Shown here piece after piece: positions 52,051 to 62,073 of a DNA stretch of 64,000 nucleotides. Numbering within the stretch: position 1 is the first letter of the stretch; every line of letters begins with the position of its first letter. Below the pieces are notes generated by a model. It searched no databases. It was not told the origin of the DNA and worked only from the letters and a program-made list of their open reading frames with translations. The position numbers and the translations under genes are program-made. Source of the DNA: Photobacterium atrarenae (GTDB lineage: Bacteria > Pseudomonadota > Gammaproteobacteria > Enterobacterales > Vibrionaceae); the NCBI RefSeq assembly GCF_024380015.1, contig NZ_CP101508.1:2170902-2234901 (forward strand). Reading direction: 5' to 3'.

Positions 52051-52956
52051 TCAGCCAACTTCGCTTCTCAGCCAGTTCATAAACGCTTCAAACCTTGGCG
52101 ACAATGCCATTTCACGCCGACAGACAATGTAATAACTGAGCGGCGACTGAACTGTCATGGCAAAAGGTGCCACCAACCGCTTGTTGTCCAGCTGATGCGC
52201 AACAAAGGACTGACGCCCCATGGCTACACCGATGCCCTGCTCTGCTGCCTGCAATGCCAAATCAGCCCGATCAAACGTACAGCCAGCTTCCGGTAACATC
52301 ACGCCATGGCGCTGTGCCCAATACTGCCATTCATCATTCTGGCCGGCCCGGGCCCAGGGGGCCGCATCATGCAGTAACAGGCAGGCATTGAGCTTCTCCG
52401 GGTTACCATACAGATCATGGGCCAGGGCATATTCGTGGCTACAAACCGGCAGCATGCTTTCATCCATCAGCTTTTCGGTATGCAGCCCCGGATATTTGCC
52501 GTGGCCGAAATAAATCGCACAATCAAAAGTCTCGGTCTGGAAATCCACCAGCTCATTGCGGGTACGCAGGTGAAACCGCAGTGCCGGGTACTGGCCGATA
52601 AAATGTTTCAGCCGCGGCAATAGCCAGGTCTGGGCAAACGTCGGGGGCACCGCGACATTAAAATCCCCGCTGAGCTCCACGGTTTTCAAATCCCGGATTT
52701 CATGGGCAATATCACCAAAGTTATGCGCCACGACTGCTTTGAGCCGTTTGCCCTCCTCCGTCAGCACCAGTTTGCGCGGCTGGCGGATAAACAACCGTAC
52801 CCCGAGATTTTGCTCCAGGGTTTTAATCTTATGGCTCACGGCACTTTGGGTCAGGCACAAGATCTCTGCAGCCCGGGTAAAGCTCATCTGATCGGCAGCA
52901 ATCAAAAAACAGTGCAGTCCGGACAGCACTTGGCCCGTCAGTTTAGGTAATTGCAT
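52051..52956 (-). CDS. LysR-family regulator, DsdC-like
   Basis: 301 residues. N-terminal HTH about 20-60 (MSFTRAAEILCLTQSAVSHKI, then LEQNLGVRLFIRQPRKLVLT), effector domain about 90-300. Sequence features resembling E. coli DsdC: ILPVCSPEYA-like MLPVCSHEYAL, LLHDAAPWARAG, FDRADLALQAAEQGIGVAMG and LVAPFAMTV. DsdC activates dsdXA for D-serine use, but no dsdX or dsdA gene lies near, so the target is unknown. Ends facing the outer-membrane gene. Could belong to the GcvA subgroup; family level is secure. Confidence 0.88.
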   Translation of the reverse strand: MQLPKLTGQVLSGLHCFLIAADQMSFTRAAEILCLTQSAVSHKIKTLEQNLGVRLFIRQPRKLVLTEEGKRLKAVVAHNFGDIAHEIRDLKTVELSGDFNVAVPPTFAQTWLLPRLKHFIGQYPALRFHLRTRNELVDFQTETFDCAIYFGHGKYPGLHTEKLMDESMLPVCSHEYALAHDLYGNPEKLNACLLLHDAAPWARAGQNDEWQYWAQRHGVMLPEAGCTFDRADLALQAAEQGIGVAMGRQSFVAHQLDNKRLVAPFAMTVQSPLSYYIVCRREMALSPRFEAFMNWLRSEVG

Positions 52957-52997
52957 AAAGGGCTAATTTTTATGGTGAAATTGCTACCATCATACAA

Positions 52998-53025
52998 TAA
53001 AAAAGACCACCGACATACGGTGGCC
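52998..53025 (-). terminator. Terminator of the TfoX-family gene
   Basis: CCACCG-ACATA-CGGTGG; on the minus strand followed by TCTTTTTTATTG. It lies just past the stop of the TfoX-family gene and before the LysR gene. Confidence 0.85.
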
Positions 53026-53074
53026 AGATTCTGAAAACCAGAAAAGGAGATAGTGCACGCTGTCTGTACTGCGC

Positions 53075-53662
53075 CTACTCAATAGACTGGAGCAAATGTT
53101 GTTTGCGCTCTTCCTCAAGCAATGTCCAGTGGCAGCCCTCGATCGCACCGGCAAACATCCAGAGCAACTTCAGATCGATTTCCTTGCCATGGGAGCAACG
53201 GACTTTGCGGTAAACTTCAGCAGCCCCAAGGGAAATAAAGCTGCTGACATCCGGGATCCCTGCCTTTTTTACCATTCGCTCCAGCGTCAGGCGCATATTG
53301 GGTAAATCCCGCAGGCGCTTGCCTTGCGACGACGACTTCAAGGCTTTCTCTTCGGTAGACAGTCGAATCGATTCGCGAATGATTGCATCGCAAAGCGCCC
53401 GATCCTGATGATAAATATGAGTGATGTCGTAGTAGTTGACGATGGCCGTCGTACTCCGCTTGATATGTCTGAATTTCTTGCATCCCAGCGAAGCCAGCCG
53501 TTCATCCAGCGTCTCTCCACCCCGTAGATAAATTAACTCGTCGGTCAGGATGGCATACATGGCCCCATGGATGAAAATCCCTGTACCACCAAACATGGAA
53601 CGTTTTTCATACTTGCCAAATTCGCGCAAATAATTAAAGAAGTCTTCCTTGATCGATCGCAC
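53075..53662 (-). CDS. TfoX/Sxy-family regulator (TfoX or TfoY paralogue)
   Basis: 195 residues from GTG 53662 with GGAGGGAA 6-7 bases upstream. N-terminal TfoX_N domain (about 1-95; YEKRSMFGGTGIFIHGAMYAI) and C-terminal TfoX_C domain (about 110-190; RLRDLPNMRLTLERMVKKAGI, LLWMFAGAIEGCHW). The protein keeps both halves of Vibrio TfoX/TfoY. TfoX with CRP controls natural competence; the paralogue TfoY controls type VI secretion and motility. Which one this is cannot be settled here, but the MFGGTG-IF and DLPNM-LTLERM segments lean towards TfoY. A TATAAT box lies at 53806-53811, giving a leader of about 135 bases. I looked for a c-di-GMP-I riboswitch in it, as known for tfoY of V. cholerae, and saw no GEMM core. 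Confidence 0.85.
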   Translation of the reverse strand: MRSIKEDFFNYLREFGKYEKRSMFGGTGIFIHGAMYAILTDELIYLRGGETLDERLASLGCKKFRHIKRSTTAIVNYYDITHIYHQDRALCDAIIRESIRLSTEEKALKSSSQGKRLRDLPNMRLTLERMVKKAGIPDVSSFISLGAAEVYRKVRCSHGKEIDLKLLWMFAGAIEGCHWTLLEEERKQHLLQSIE

Positions 53663-53953
53663 AATCTTCCCTCCGCTAACCGTGAAAAGTTCGTTTAAGT
53701 AACCGTAATTTCGAACAAAATGTGTCTACGCAGAGACAATGACACAGCGGTTATATATTGTCCACATATGAAACCATGAACACCAAAAACTGAGATTTCA
53801 GGCATATTATACGAGTCGAAATAAGTTAAATGAGGCAAAAAATGCCCCAATTTATGTGTCAGCCGTATGTCCTGCAGCGATCACAACAAGTCCAATATCA
53901 CTATCGTGCATCTGCCCATCGGCGACTATGGTTATTAGTGAGGAGGGGATCTC
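53663..53953. other. Divergent promoter region between TfoX-family and LON-domain genes
   Basis: About 290 bases, moderately AT-rich. On the minus strand TATAAT (53806-53811) is a good -10 without a good -35. A short dyad GGCA-A6-TGCC lies near 53833-53846. No GEMM riboswitch core and no CRP consensus were found. Confidence 0.55.
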
Positions 53954-54553
53954 ATGGCTGACATTGCACTCTATCCGTCATCTAAACACCTGTTGCCTCA
54001 GGGGCGGTTAGAGCTCGTGATCACAGAAGAACGCTTCATTCGAATGATAAAACAATCACTTAATGACGAAAGAAGCTTTGCGCTTTGTATGTTAAACGAG
54101 TTCGAAACCCATGATGATGTGAAGAAAATTCCGGCGATCGCCACTGAGGCAAAAATTGTCGACTTCAACGCTGACGAGAACGGGCTACTGAGTATTATTG
54201 CCGAAGGCGTTCAGCTCATCCGGATCCTTGCGATCGAGGTCGATCAAGATGGCTTGCTGCACGGCACCTGCCAGCCTCATCCAACGTGGCCGGATATTCA
54301 TATCGACAGCAAGACAATGTGTCTGGCGGATAAACTCAAAATGTTTTACCAGACCATGCCGGAGCTCGGAGCCCTTTACCCCACTCCCAACTACCACAAC
54401 GTGACTTGGGTCTGCCAACGCTGGCTCGAAATCCTGCCTCTGGAAGCCCATTACAAGCAGTTGTTGCTGACTCAGGAGACGGTTTCCCTGACCATCCGCT
54501 TCTTGCTCAAACTACTGGACACGGATGACGAACCTTCGTCAGAGACGGCATAA
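53954..54553 (+). CDS. LON substrate-binding-domain protein
   Basis: 199 residues from ATG 53954 with a strong GGAGGGG ribosome site. The N-terminal LON domain (about 5-115; IALYPSSKHLLPQGRLELVITEERFIRMIK region, SIIAEGVQLIRILAIE) matches the substrate-recognition part of Lon protease, without the AAA or protease domain. The C-terminal 80 residues are helical. Stand-alone LON domains in proteobacteria are of unclear function; they may bind unfolded proteins. A terminator follows, so it is monocistronic. Confidence 0.85.
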   Translation: MADIALYPSSKHLLPQGRLELVITEERFIRMIKQSLNDERSFALCMLNEFETHDDVKKIPAIATEAKIVDFNADENGLLSIIAEGVQLIRILAIEVDQDGLLHGTCQPHPTWPDIHIDSKTMCLADKLKMFYQTMPELGALYPTPNYHNVTWVCQRWLEILPLEAHYKQLLLTQETVSLTIRFLLKLLDTDDEPSSETA

Positions 54554-54586
54554 AGATCGAAAAAATTGAATTTTTTGATCTTTTTT
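54552..54586 (+). terminator. Terminator after the LON-domain gene
   Basis: AAAGATCGAAAAAATT pairs with ATTTTTTGATCTTT, ending in a run of Ts; AT-rich but long. Confidence 0.8.
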
Positions 54587-54656
54587 CCCATCAATACTGT
54601 CTATCCGACTGTGCCCAAGATAGAATCTTTACTTTAATTTCAATCAAATAACGAGC

Positions 54657-55580
54657 ATGGCACACGTATCTTTCTTCTGGCTCAAGCCTGAAAACGACAA
54701 AATAGTGAAAGGGTTACAGTCTGAATTTTGCGCACTCGTGAAAGATGCGATCGTCAGGAATCGCCTGTCCTTGCCGCCGATCCCGGAAGTTCTCGCCAGA
54801 CTGCAAACACTATGTGCTTCAGAAGAAACCACTATTCGCGATGTCGCGGATGTCCTGCTTGATGATCCGGGAATTGCTGCATCTGTCATCAAGATTTCCA
54901 ATACCCTCCTGTTCAACCGCCGCAATGTGGTCTGCCATGATATCCAAACCGCTGTCAGTCGGCTCGGGATCTTACGGGTCCGCGATATTGTCACGGCAAA
55001 ATCAATTGAAGAGCTCAAATCTTACGGCCACTTCGACAGCCAGTGCAACCGACTGCTCCAACAGAGCGCCCTGCGGTCACGTCAACTTGCCGCCACGATG
55101 GCAGTGATCAGCCAGGGACTGATAAAGCATCCCGACAGCGATGTCCGTCTCGAGCCGGAAAAGGCGTTGTTATCCGGGCTCTTTGCCGACATCGGCTTAT
55201 TCTGCCTGCTCCATGAGTACAAAAATTATCTGGAAAGCGGGAATTACATCGATCTGAACGTCGCCAAATTCGTGTTTGAACACTGCTGCCAGGACGCCAG
55301 CCTCTTGATCCTCAAACACTGGGGGTTTGATGAGGATTACCTCGAAGTCGCCAGCAACACCACAATGCCTTACCGCCGGCAACACTCCGGAACCAGCTAT
55401 CTGGATGTCGCTCGAATGGCCAACCACCTGCTGATGTTTAAGAGCAATGACGAGGCAATTGATACTCACCATGTCGAGCTGGATCTGGCCGGGGCAGAAG
55501 TCATGTACGACCTGACCAACATGCCGGAGATTGAGTTTAACCAACAACTTCGCAATGTGATTAAGGAAAGCGGCTTCTGA
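54657..55580 (+). CDS. HDOD-domain signalling protein
   Basis: 307 residues. HDOD domain (about 30-240): LPPIPEVLARLQTLC, ATIRDVADVLLDDPGIAASVIKISN-type sequence (VADVLLDDPGIAASVIKISN), VSRLGILRVRDIVTAKSI. It lacks the complete HD metal-site of HD-GYP phosphodiesterases, as HDOD proteins do. HDOD proteins are adaptors in stress and signalling. No receiver or GGDEF domain is attached. Single gene; ribosome site ACGAGC is weak and the ATG at 54657 is assumed. Confidence 0.85.
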   Translation: MAHVSFFWLKPENDKIVKGLQSEFCALVKDAIVRNRLSLPPIPEVLARLQTLCASEETTIRDVADVLLDDPGIAASVIKISNTLLFNRRNVVCHDIQTAVSRLGILRVRDIVTAKSIEELKSYGHFDSQCNRLLQQSALRSRQLAATMAVISQGLIKHPDSDVRLEPEKALLSGLFADIGLFCLLHEYKNYLESGNYIDLNVAKFVFEHCCQDASLLILKHWGFDEDYLEVASNTTMPYRRQHSGTSYLDVARMANHLLMFKSNDEAIDTHHVELDLAGAEVMYDLTNMPEIEFNQQLRNVIKESGF

Positions 55581-55764
55581 GCAACACATCATGATAAAAA
55601 GCCCTTGATATCCAGCGGCTTATGTTGACCTCTTCTTTCTGATACTGATAAGCTGCTTGTTTCATGGAATGAAAGCAGCTGATGACTCAGGGCGGTACCT
55701 GGACAAGCCTGTTTCCTATCCCGGCCCAATCAGCGTTGACCCCGAAACAATCGTAAGGACACAC

Positions 55765-56664
55765 ATGTTTTCAGGAATGCTCTATATCTTCCTGCCACTG
55801 GTGATTGGCTATCTGATCCCGGTGAAAAAGGATTCCGTCATTGAGTTTATCAATACCCAGACCAGCCGCTTAGTGTTGGTGATCCTCGGTTTAATGGGCC
55901 TTAGCCTCGCCGGGTTGGATAACCTGGGCCAAAATCTGAGCCAGATCCTGACCTATACGACCGTGTTTTTCTTGACTATCAGCGGGTGTAATTTGCTCGC
56001 CCTGCCGGTCATCGATAAGCTGTGGTCGATCGAAACCAGCCAGGACCATCACCGGCTTCCATTTGGCAAAATGATCCTGGAATCGGTCAAACTGGTCTTC
56101 GTCGTCGCCGGCGGGTTGCTGGTCGGCCTGCTGTCTGGGATTGAGCTGGGCTGGGTAGATCAAGCCAGCGAAATAATCTTGCTGTTGCTGCTCTTTCTCA
56201 TCGGGATCCAGCTGCGTAACAGCGGAATGACGCTGCGGCAAATTCTGCTCAACAAGAAAGGGATGACCATCGCGCTCGTGATTGTCCTGACCTCCCTACC
56301 GGGCGGTGTGATTGCCGCGGCCATTCTGGGGATCCCCGTCACCCACGGGTTAGCGATGGCGTCCGGGTTTGGCTGGTATTCACTGGCCGGGATCCTGATG
56401 GGCGATGGTCTGGGGCCGATTTTCGGCGGTGCGGCTTTTCTCAACGAATTACTGCGTGAGCTGGTCGCCCTGACGCTGATCCCAATAATGATCAGCCGCT
56501 ACCCCAGCACGGCGATCGGCTATGCCGGAGCGACCGCAATGGACTTTACTCTACCAGTGATCCAAAACAGCGGCGGGATCCGGTGTGTCCCGATAGCCAT
56601 TGTCAGCGGCTTTATTCTTAGTCTGCTGGTCCCCTTCCTGATGCTCTTCTTCCTGTCGCTCTGA
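55765..56664 (+). CDS. lysO: LysO-family lysine exporter
   Basis: 299 residues from ATG 55765 (AAGGA 6 bases upstream; longer starts at 55657 have no ribosome site). About eight TM helices with family sequence ILGLMGLSLAGLDNLGQN, LLLLLLFLIGIQLRNSGMTL, GFGWYSLAGILMGDGLGP and ATAMDFTLPVIQNSGG (E. coli YbjE/LysO 299). LysO exports L-lysine and thialysine. In E. coli it is regulated by ArgP and lysine; no site is identified here. Terminator follows at 56686-56711. Confidence 0.9.
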   Translation: MFSGMLYIFLPLVIGYLIPVKKDSVIEFINTQTSRLVLVILGLMGLSLAGLDNLGQNLSQILTYTTVFFLTISGCNLLALPVIDKLWSIETSQDHHRLPFGKMILESVKLVFVVAGGLLVGLLSGIELGWVDQASEIILLLLLFLIGIQLRNSGMTLRQILLNKKGMTIALVIVLTSLPGGVIAAAILGIPVTHGLAMASGFGWYSLAGILMGDGLGPIFGGAAFLNELLRELVALTLIPIMISRYPSTAIGYAGATAMDFTLPVIQNSGGIRCVPIAIVSGFILSLLVPFLMLFFLSL

Positions 56665-56685
56665 GCGCACAAACGACAGAAACCA

Positions 56686-56711
56686 ACCAGGGAAGCCGAA
56701 GCTTCCCTGGT
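56686..56711. terminator. Terminator between lysO and ptsG
   Basis: ACCAGGGAAGC / GCTTCCCTGGT around CGAA, between convergent genes. No long T-run on the plus strand. Confidence 0.8.
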
Positions 56712-56749
56712 ATCATCATTTCCAGGCGCCAGCGCACTGGCACTGGCGA

Positions 56750-58177
56750 TCAGTGATTACGGATCCATTCATCCATATCAGATTTCAGGTTATCCGATTT
56801 GGTTCCGAAAATCGCCTGCACACCGCCACCGGCAACCACGACCCCGGCTGCGCCCAGTTTTTTCAGCTCTTCCTGATCGACCTTATCAACACTGGCTACC
56901 GCCACACGCAGACGAGTGATACAAGCATCCAAACCCGTAATGTTGTCTTTGCCGCCGAAGGCCATCACCAGTGATTTTGCCAACTCGCTACCGGTTGCCA
57001 CCTCACCTTCCTCTTCGTCTTCTTCACGGCCCGGGGTTTTCAGATCCAGGGCTCGGATCACCACACGAAACACCACGTAGTAGACAATCGCATAGGCAAC
57101 CCCCAGTACTACCAGCAGACCCATGTTGTCTGCGTTCGGCGACTGCACCACAAAGTCAATAAAACCATTCGAGAAGGTATGGCCATGGATCACCCCCAGC
57201 ATATTCGTCAGCACATAGGCAAAACCTGCCAGCAACGCATGGATCCCATACAGAACCGGTGCGATAAACAGGAAAGAGAACTCAATTGGCTCGGTGATCC
57301 CGGTCAGGAATGAAGTCAGCGCGGCCGAGAGCATGATCCCGCCAACTTTGGCACGGTTTTCCGGTTTCGCCGAATGCCAAATCGCAACCGCAGCGGCCGG
57401 CAAGCCGAACATTTTAAACAGGTATCCCCCGGCCAACTGGCCAAAGCCGTTCCCAGCAGCACGAGAGGCATCATCCGCGGTCAGGAAGCAGGTCATGATC
57501 CCATTCACCACTTCACCCGACTTGTTCATACACTCTCCGGCTTCATAGAAGAAGGGGACGTTCCAGATATGGTGAAGACCAAATGGAATCAACGCACGTT
57601 CAACCACCCCGTAAATACCGAAAGCCATCACCGGGTTCTGGTTGGCAGACCAATCCGAGAATGCGGCAATCCCGGCACCGATTGGTGGCCAGATGAACGA
57701 CAGCACAATCCCAAGGGCAATAGCACAGAAGCCGGTAATAATCGGCACAGCACGTTTGCCGGCAAAGAACCCTAAATAGTCCGGCAGCTGGATCCGATAA
57801 AAACGGTTGAAGGCCCAGCCCGCCAGGCCACCGACCAGGATCCCGCCCAGCACACCGGTGTTGATCTCTTCAACACCATACGCACCGGCCATCACCTGCA
57901 GCGTGGCGATCATAATGCCGTAACCAACAATGGCTGACAGGCCAGCGACGCCGTCATTATTGGTAAACCCCAATGCCACGCCGACTGCAAACAGGAGCGC
58001 CATCTGACCAAAAACAGAGCCACCCGCCTGCTCCATCAGATGAGAGACTATATCCGGCATCCAACTAAAGTTGGCGGCCCCGACCCCTAGCAGAATACCC
58101 GCAACCGGCAGAACCGAGACGGGCAACATCAGCGCCTTACCGACTTTCTGCAAGTTAGCAAAAAGGTTTTTAAACAT
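56750..58177 (-). CDS. ptsG: PTS glucose transporter, EIICB component
   Basis: 475 residues (E. coli PtsG 477). EIIC membrane domain about 1-380 ([58 protein letters not shown]) and EIIB about 400-475, with the phosphorylated cysteine in [15 protein letters not shown]. It takes up and phosphorylates glucose using EIIA-Glc encoded elsewhere. Last in the fabF-pabC-mltG-tmk-holB-ycfH-ptsG order known from enterobacteria, but separated from ycfH by a terminator. The 485-base upstream region must hold its promoter and an Mlc or CRP type control. Confidence 0.93.
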   Translation of the reverse strand: MFKNLFANLQKVGKALMLPVSVLPVAGILLGVGAANFSWMPDIVSHLMEQAGGSVFGQMALLFAVGVALGFTNNDGVAGLSAIVGYGIMIATLQVMAGAYGVEEINTGVLGGILVGGLAGWAFNRFYRIQLPDYLGFFAGKRAVPIITGFCAIALGIVLSFIWPPIGAGIAAFSDWSANQNPVMAFGIYGVVERALIPFGLHHIWNVPFFYEAGECMNKSGEVVNGIMTCFLTADDASRAAGNGFGQLAGGYLFKMFGLPAAAVAIWHSAKPENRAKVGGIMLSAALTSFLTGITEPIEFSFLFIAPVLYGIHALLAGFAYVLTNMLGVIHGHTFSNGFIDFVVQSPNADNMGLLVVLGVAYAIVYYVVFRVVIRALDLKTPGREEDEEEGEVATGSELAKSLVMAFGGKDNITGLDACITRLRVAVASVDKVDQEELKKLGAAGVVVAGGGVQAIFGTKSDNLKSDMDEWIRNH

Positions 58178-58662
58178 AGTGTGCTCCTGAATGAAACTGT
58201 TTTAGTTAGATATCAAGTCAGTGCAAGCCAACTATCCCCCGTAGTCATAATGCTAGCACCACTTTTATTTTTTATTGCCACAGAGCATAAAATGCGACGC
58301 TAAATTGAGCTTGACATCCACCAATAACTGAAGGAAATTACGTAGTATAATTTCACCAATAGCACAAATAACAACCAACCCGAATGATATAAAATCACAT
58401 TCCATTCGTTTAATTCAGGTTTATCTAAATCGATTAGATAAATACGACACGTAATAATATTTCATTACTGTAATTATTTATCTTATAAGTCCGGCATTCA
58501 CCCGAGTCAGCAGATACCTTCCATTTCAACAGCATGTAGTTTTTAAGCACCACAAAATAAAAGCCACTTGCTTTTTCATCACATAAAAAAAGGAGCCGAA
58601 GCTCCTTTTTTAGCAGAGGGAATATGGTGATCAATCTGAATACTGATCAGATAGGTATTACA
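58178..58662. other. AT-rich promoter region of ptsG and 3' end of ycfH
   Basis: About 485 bases, very AT-rich, no convincing gene. A dyad AAATTA-N7-TAATTT lies at 58335-58353; its relation to Mlc or other PTS regulators is not established. No CRP consensus of good quality was found. The ycfH terminator sits at 58586-58612. Confidence 0.5.
58586..58612 (-). terminator. Terminator after ycfH
   Basis: AAAAAAAGGAGC / GCTCCTTTTTT around CGAA; T-run on both strands (minus strand reading from ycfH). Confidence 0.9.
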
Positions 58663-59439
58663 TTAGCGCAGGGCGCGAGAGAAAAGAGAGAAGAAATTCT
58701 CTGTGGTGATCCGCTCAACTTCTTCGACCGAAACGCCTTTAAGCAGGGCAATGTATTCAGCAACTTCACGGACATAAGCCGGCTGGTTTTGCTTGCCGCG
58801 GTGAGGCACCGGGGCCAGATACGGTGAATCCGTTTCCACCAGCAGGCGCTCGAGCGGTAACTGGTGAACCACATTCTTCAGCTCGCTGGCTTTGTTGAAG
58901 GTGACAATTCCGGAAATCGAGATGTAAAAGCCAAGCTCCATCGCGGCCTGGGCCATTTCCAGGCTCTCTGTGAAGCAATGCAGCACGCCGCCACATCGCT
59001 CCGCCCCTTCTTCACGCAAAATGCGAATCGTGTCTTCACGTGCCATCCGGGTGTGAATAATCAATGGTTTGTTCAGCTCAACAGCCAGGCGAACATGCTG
59101 ACGGAAAATCTCCTGTTGCTGCTCTGCCAGCTCCGGCTGGTAATGGTAGTCCAACCCTGTTTCACCAATGGCAACCACACGATCATGCTGGGCATAGGCT
59201 CTCAGCTGGTCGTAATCAAACCCGGCTTCAATATCCAGGGGATGGACACCGCAGGATGCAAACACATGCGGATAAGGCTCGATCAGTTCCATCATGGCCG
59301 GGAAGCTTTTGAGCGTCACGCCTACCGACAGAAAATAATCAACCCCTCTGGCCTTGGCTTTGGCCAGCACATCATCAACCCCAGTATGTAATTGCTCGTA
59401 ATCCAGTTTGTCCAGGTGACAATGTGAATCAACTAACAC
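58663..59439 (-). CDS. ycfH: TatD-family metal-dependent hydrolase YcfH
   Basis: 258 residues. TatD signatures: VDSHCHLDKLDY (metal His pair), GVHPLDIEAG, IGETGLDYHY (metal Glu), LIIHTRMA, GVLHCFTES, LLVETDSPYLAPVPHRGKQN (metal Asp). A TIM-barrel enzyme with DNase or related phosphoesterase activity in family members; role of YcfH not settled. ATG 59439 lies 27 bases after the holB stop, in the same operon as tmk and holB. Confidence 0.93.
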   Translation of the reverse strand: MLVDSHCHLDKLDYEQLHTGVDDVLAKAKARGVDYFLSVGVTLKSFPAMMELIEPYPHVFASCGVHPLDIEAGFDYDQLRAYAQHDRVVAIGETGLDYHYQPELAEQQQEIFRQHVRLAVELNKPLIIHTRMAREDTIRILREEGAERCGGVLHCFTESLEMAQAAMELGFYISISGIVTFNKASELKNVVHQLPLERLLVETDSPYLAPVPHRGKQNQPAYVREVAEYIALLKGVSVEEVERITTENFFSLFSRALR

Positions 59440-59466
59440 AATCTACTCCTCAAATCTCTCAGGCGG

Positions 59467-60429
59467 TTAAGCGGGCATGAACCCAGTTAACCAATTAACA
59501 ATTAATAGCTCTTCATTCAGGCCGGGATGCGTTTCCAGCTGCCTTTGCAGAGCATTCACCTGATGAACCTGACGCAGTAGCACCGCCGGACTGAGTTGCC
59601 CCGCGACAGCTTGCACCAAGCCAACTGATTCACAATGGATCAGGTGCGAACCTGCGCCTTGCTGAAGTTTAATACAGTCAACCAGGAAGTAGCTGAGCCA
59701 CTTCAGGCTGATACTCCCTTCCGCCGTACATAACCCGGCGACTTCATACAAGCCAAGGTGAGGCGGCTTCGCAAATTCGCTGAAGGCTGCCAGCAACTTG
59801 CCATAGCGAATGTCCTGCCCTTGCTCGATAAACGCCACGGTTGCCAACGGTGAGCCGCTATTGAGGCGAATAGCTTCCCGCTTGACGCTCTGCATCAACT
59901 GCTGCTCTACCCAACGCTGGGTCTGCGACTCATCCGGGGTCGGCAACCGCCATTGGTTACACCGACTGGTGATGGTCGGCAACAAGCGATCAAGTGAGTG
60001 GGCCAGTAATATGAACTGACAACCCGACGGCGGCTCTTCCAGGGTTTTCAACAAGGCATTGGCCGCGGATTCCCCCATGTGATCAGCCGGATCAATCATG
60101 ATCACCCGTTGACCGGCCAATTGCGAGGTTTCTGTGGCCCAGCGATTACACTGGCGGATCGCATCGACCCCAATCTGTTTCCCAGCCTGAACCGGGGCCA
60201 CGGCATGAAAATCCGGATGCGTCCCGGCTGCGAACAACTGACAGCCATGACAGAGGCCGCAGGGCTCGGTCTCACTTTGCTGACACAACACGGTCTTCGC
60301 CAACTGCTTGGCCAGTGCCTCACGACCGCTGCCGCCCGGTGCCACCAGCAAAATGGCATGGTGTAAGCGACCTTGGCGCAACAACTGCTGCCAGTTCTGC
60401 CAAACAGGCTCCTGCCATGGATACAACAT
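59467..60429 (-). CDS. holB: DNA polymerase III delta-prime subunit
   Basis: 320 residues from ATG 60429, one base after the tmk stop (longer starts to 60507 lie inside tmk). Clamp-loader AAA+ fold: LLVAPGGSGREALAKQLAK, with the degenerate P-loop usual for delta-prime, a zinc module C-x8-CGLCHGC-type (CQQSETEPCGLCHGC), VIMIDPADHMGESAANALLK, TLEEPPSGCQFIL. Part of the replisome clamp loader that places the beta clamp. The order tmk-holB-ycfH is conserved in enterobacteria. Confidence 0.93.
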   Translation of the reverse strand: MLYPWQEPVWQNWQQLLRQGRLHHAILLVAPGGSGREALAKQLAKTVLCQQSETEPCGLCHGCQLFAAGTHPDFHAVAPVQAGKQIGVDAIRQCNRWATETSQLAGQRVIMIDPADHMGESAANALLKTLEEPPSGCQFILLAHSLDRLLPTITSRCNQWRLPTPDESQTQRWVEQQLMQSVKREAIRLNSGSPLATVAFIEQGQDIRYGKLLAAFSEFAKPPHLGLYEVAGLCTAEGSISLKWLSYFLVDCIKLQQGAGSHLIHCESVGLVQAVAGQLSPAVLLRQVHQVNALQRQLETHPGLNEELLIVNWLTGFMPA

Positions 60430-60430
60430 G

Positions 60431-61060
60431 TTACTGCTGCTCCAGCCAGGTATTGAGCGCTTGAGTGATCTCAGCTGACACCGCCGCCAGTGACTGGCTG
60501 GCATCAATCATCACCACACTCGGATCCTGCTCGGCCAATGCCAGGAATCGGGCCCGGGTACGATGGAAGAAATCAATATCCATTTGCTCAATGCGATCGA
60601 GCTCACCTCGGCCCCGCGCACGCTCCAGCCCCAGCACCGGATCAATATCCATATACAAGGTCAGGTCGGGGCGGAAATCGCCCAGTACCGTATCACGCAG
60701 GTTTTCCATCACGGCCGGATCAAAGCCGCGGCCACCGCCCTGATACGCCTGTGACGACATATCATGACGATCGCCGACCACCCAACGCCCTTGCGCCAGC
60801 GCCGGTTTGATCACATTCTCCACCAACTGGCTCCGGGCAGCATATAGCAGCAGCAACTCAGCCATATCCGTCAGTGGCTCATCCGGGTGCCCCTGTTTCA
60901 CCAGGATCCGCATCTGCTCGGCCAACGGCGTGCCGCCCGGCTCCCGGGTCAGTTGCGGCTCTGCGATCCCGTGCTCCGCCAGGATCTTGGCCACCAGGTT
61001 GATTGCCGTACTCTTCCCGGCTCCCTCAAGTCCTTCAATTACAATAAATTTACCAGTCAT
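60431..61060 (-). CDS. tmk: Thymidylate kinase
   Basis: 209 residues. Phosphorylates dTMP to dTDP. P-loop [13 protein letters not shown], dTMP-binding [33 protein letters not shown] region [14 protein letters not shown]. The first codons overlap the mltG stop by 4 bases. The gene order mltG-tmk-holB is that of E. coli. Confidence 0.97.
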   Translation of the reverse strand: MTGKFIVIEGLEGAGKSTAINLVAKILAEHGIAEPQLTREPGGTPLAEQMRILVKQGHPDEPLTDMAELLLLYAARSQLVENVIKPALAQGRWVVGDRHDMSSQAYQGGGRGFDPAVMENLRDTVLGDFRPDLTLYMDIDPVLGLERARGRGELDRIEQMDIDFFHRTRARFLALAEQDPSVVMIDASQSLAAVSAEITQALNTWLEQQ

Positions 61061-62073
61061 TTGTTCTGCTTTAATGTTCTCAGATAGGCGCGCACCGCGC
61101 GGTTGTGCTCCCGCAGTGTCGTCGAAAATTGATGGCCGCCCTGACCATCTGCCACAAAGTAGTAATAATTGCTTTCCTGCGGATTAACCGCTGCCAACAC
61201 AGAAGCCTGGCTCGGCATCGCAATCGGCGTCGGTGGCAGGCCGGAAATGGTATAGGTGTTGTACGGGGTCGGCGTACGCAGATCACGCTTACGAATATTA
61301 CCGTCATATTTCTCCCCCATCCCGTAAATCACGGTTGGATCTGTCTGCAGCCGCATCCCCTTGTTCAGGCGGTTCATAAAGACCGAAGACACCATGCTCC
61401 GCTCATGATCGACGGCTGTTTCCTTTTCAATAATCGAGGCCATGATCAGGGCTTCATAAGGGCTTTTCAGCGGAATCGTCTCATCGCGCGCTTCCCATGC
61501 CTCTGCCAGCAAACTGGTCATCTGACGGTATGCCCGCCGCAACAATTCAAGATCGGTTGTCCCGGCCGTATAGTGATACGTCTCCGGCAATAAATATCCT
61601 TCGAGTTTCTCGACGTCCGCGCCAATCTCAGCGGCAATTTCAGCCTCCGTCATCGCTTGGGTGGCATGCACTACATAAGGTGCTTCCTTGAGCTGCGCCC
61701 GCCAGTCGACAAAGCGATCGCCTTCAAGCAGGGTGATTGCAAACTGGTGCTCCCGGCCCGACACCACCAGCATCAGGACATCCCGCAAGGTCATCTCAGG
61801 CGTCACTTGATAGGTCCCGGATTTCAGCTTAGTCAACTGAGGCTCCAGCCTTGGCACCCAGCGGGTCCAGCGCGAGGCCGGAACGATTTTTTCCTGATCA
61901 AGCTGATTGAGCAGGCCACGAAATGATGTGCCCGGTTTCACCGTCAACAGCACATTTTCCGGCGTCTGCACCGACAGCTCAAGCGAAGACGTCACCTGCT
62001 GATACGACCAACCCAATCCACCAGCAACCGCCAACACAGCCAATAAGATGACGATCAGCAATTTTTTTAGCAC
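61057..62073 (-). CDS. mltG: Endolytic murein transglycosylase MltG
   Basis: 338 residues starting with GTG 62073, overlapping the pabC stop by 7 bases (AGAGG about 9 bases upstream). One N-terminal TM helix ([19 protein letters not shown]) then a periplasmic LysM-like part and the YceG catalytic domain: [21 protein letters not shown], with the catalytic Glu in IIEKE, and [12 protein letters not shown]. Cuts nascent glycan strands and sets their length. Family length is 340 in E. coli. Confidence 0.95.
   Translation of the reverse strand: MLKKLLIVILLAVLAVAGGLGWSYQQVTSSLELSVQTPENVLLTVKPGTSFRGLLNQLDQEKIVPASRWTRWVPRLEPQLTKLKSGTYQVTPEMTLRDVLMLVVSGREHQFAITLLEGDRFVDWRAQLKEAPYVVHATQAMTEAEIAAEIGADVEKLEGYLLPETYHYTAGTTDLELLRRAYRQMTSLLAEAWEARDETIPLKSPYEALIMASIIEKETAVDHERSMVSSVFMNRLNKGMRLQTDPTVIYGMGEKYDGNIRKRDLRTPTPYNTYTISGLPPTPIAMPSQASVLAAVNPQESNYYYFVADGQGGHQFSTTLREHNRAVRAYLRTLKQNK

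Noticed and set aside
53663..53830. c-di-GMP-I riboswitch before the TfoX-family gene
   Set aside because: Looked for because tfoY of V. cholerae has one; the conserved GEMM core (GGGCAAACC... and GCCTCCGG-like segments) is absent.
58434..58634. 66-codon minus-strand ORF upstream of ptsG
   Set aside because: Contains the ycfH terminator and lies in AT-rich spacer DNA; no ribosome site.
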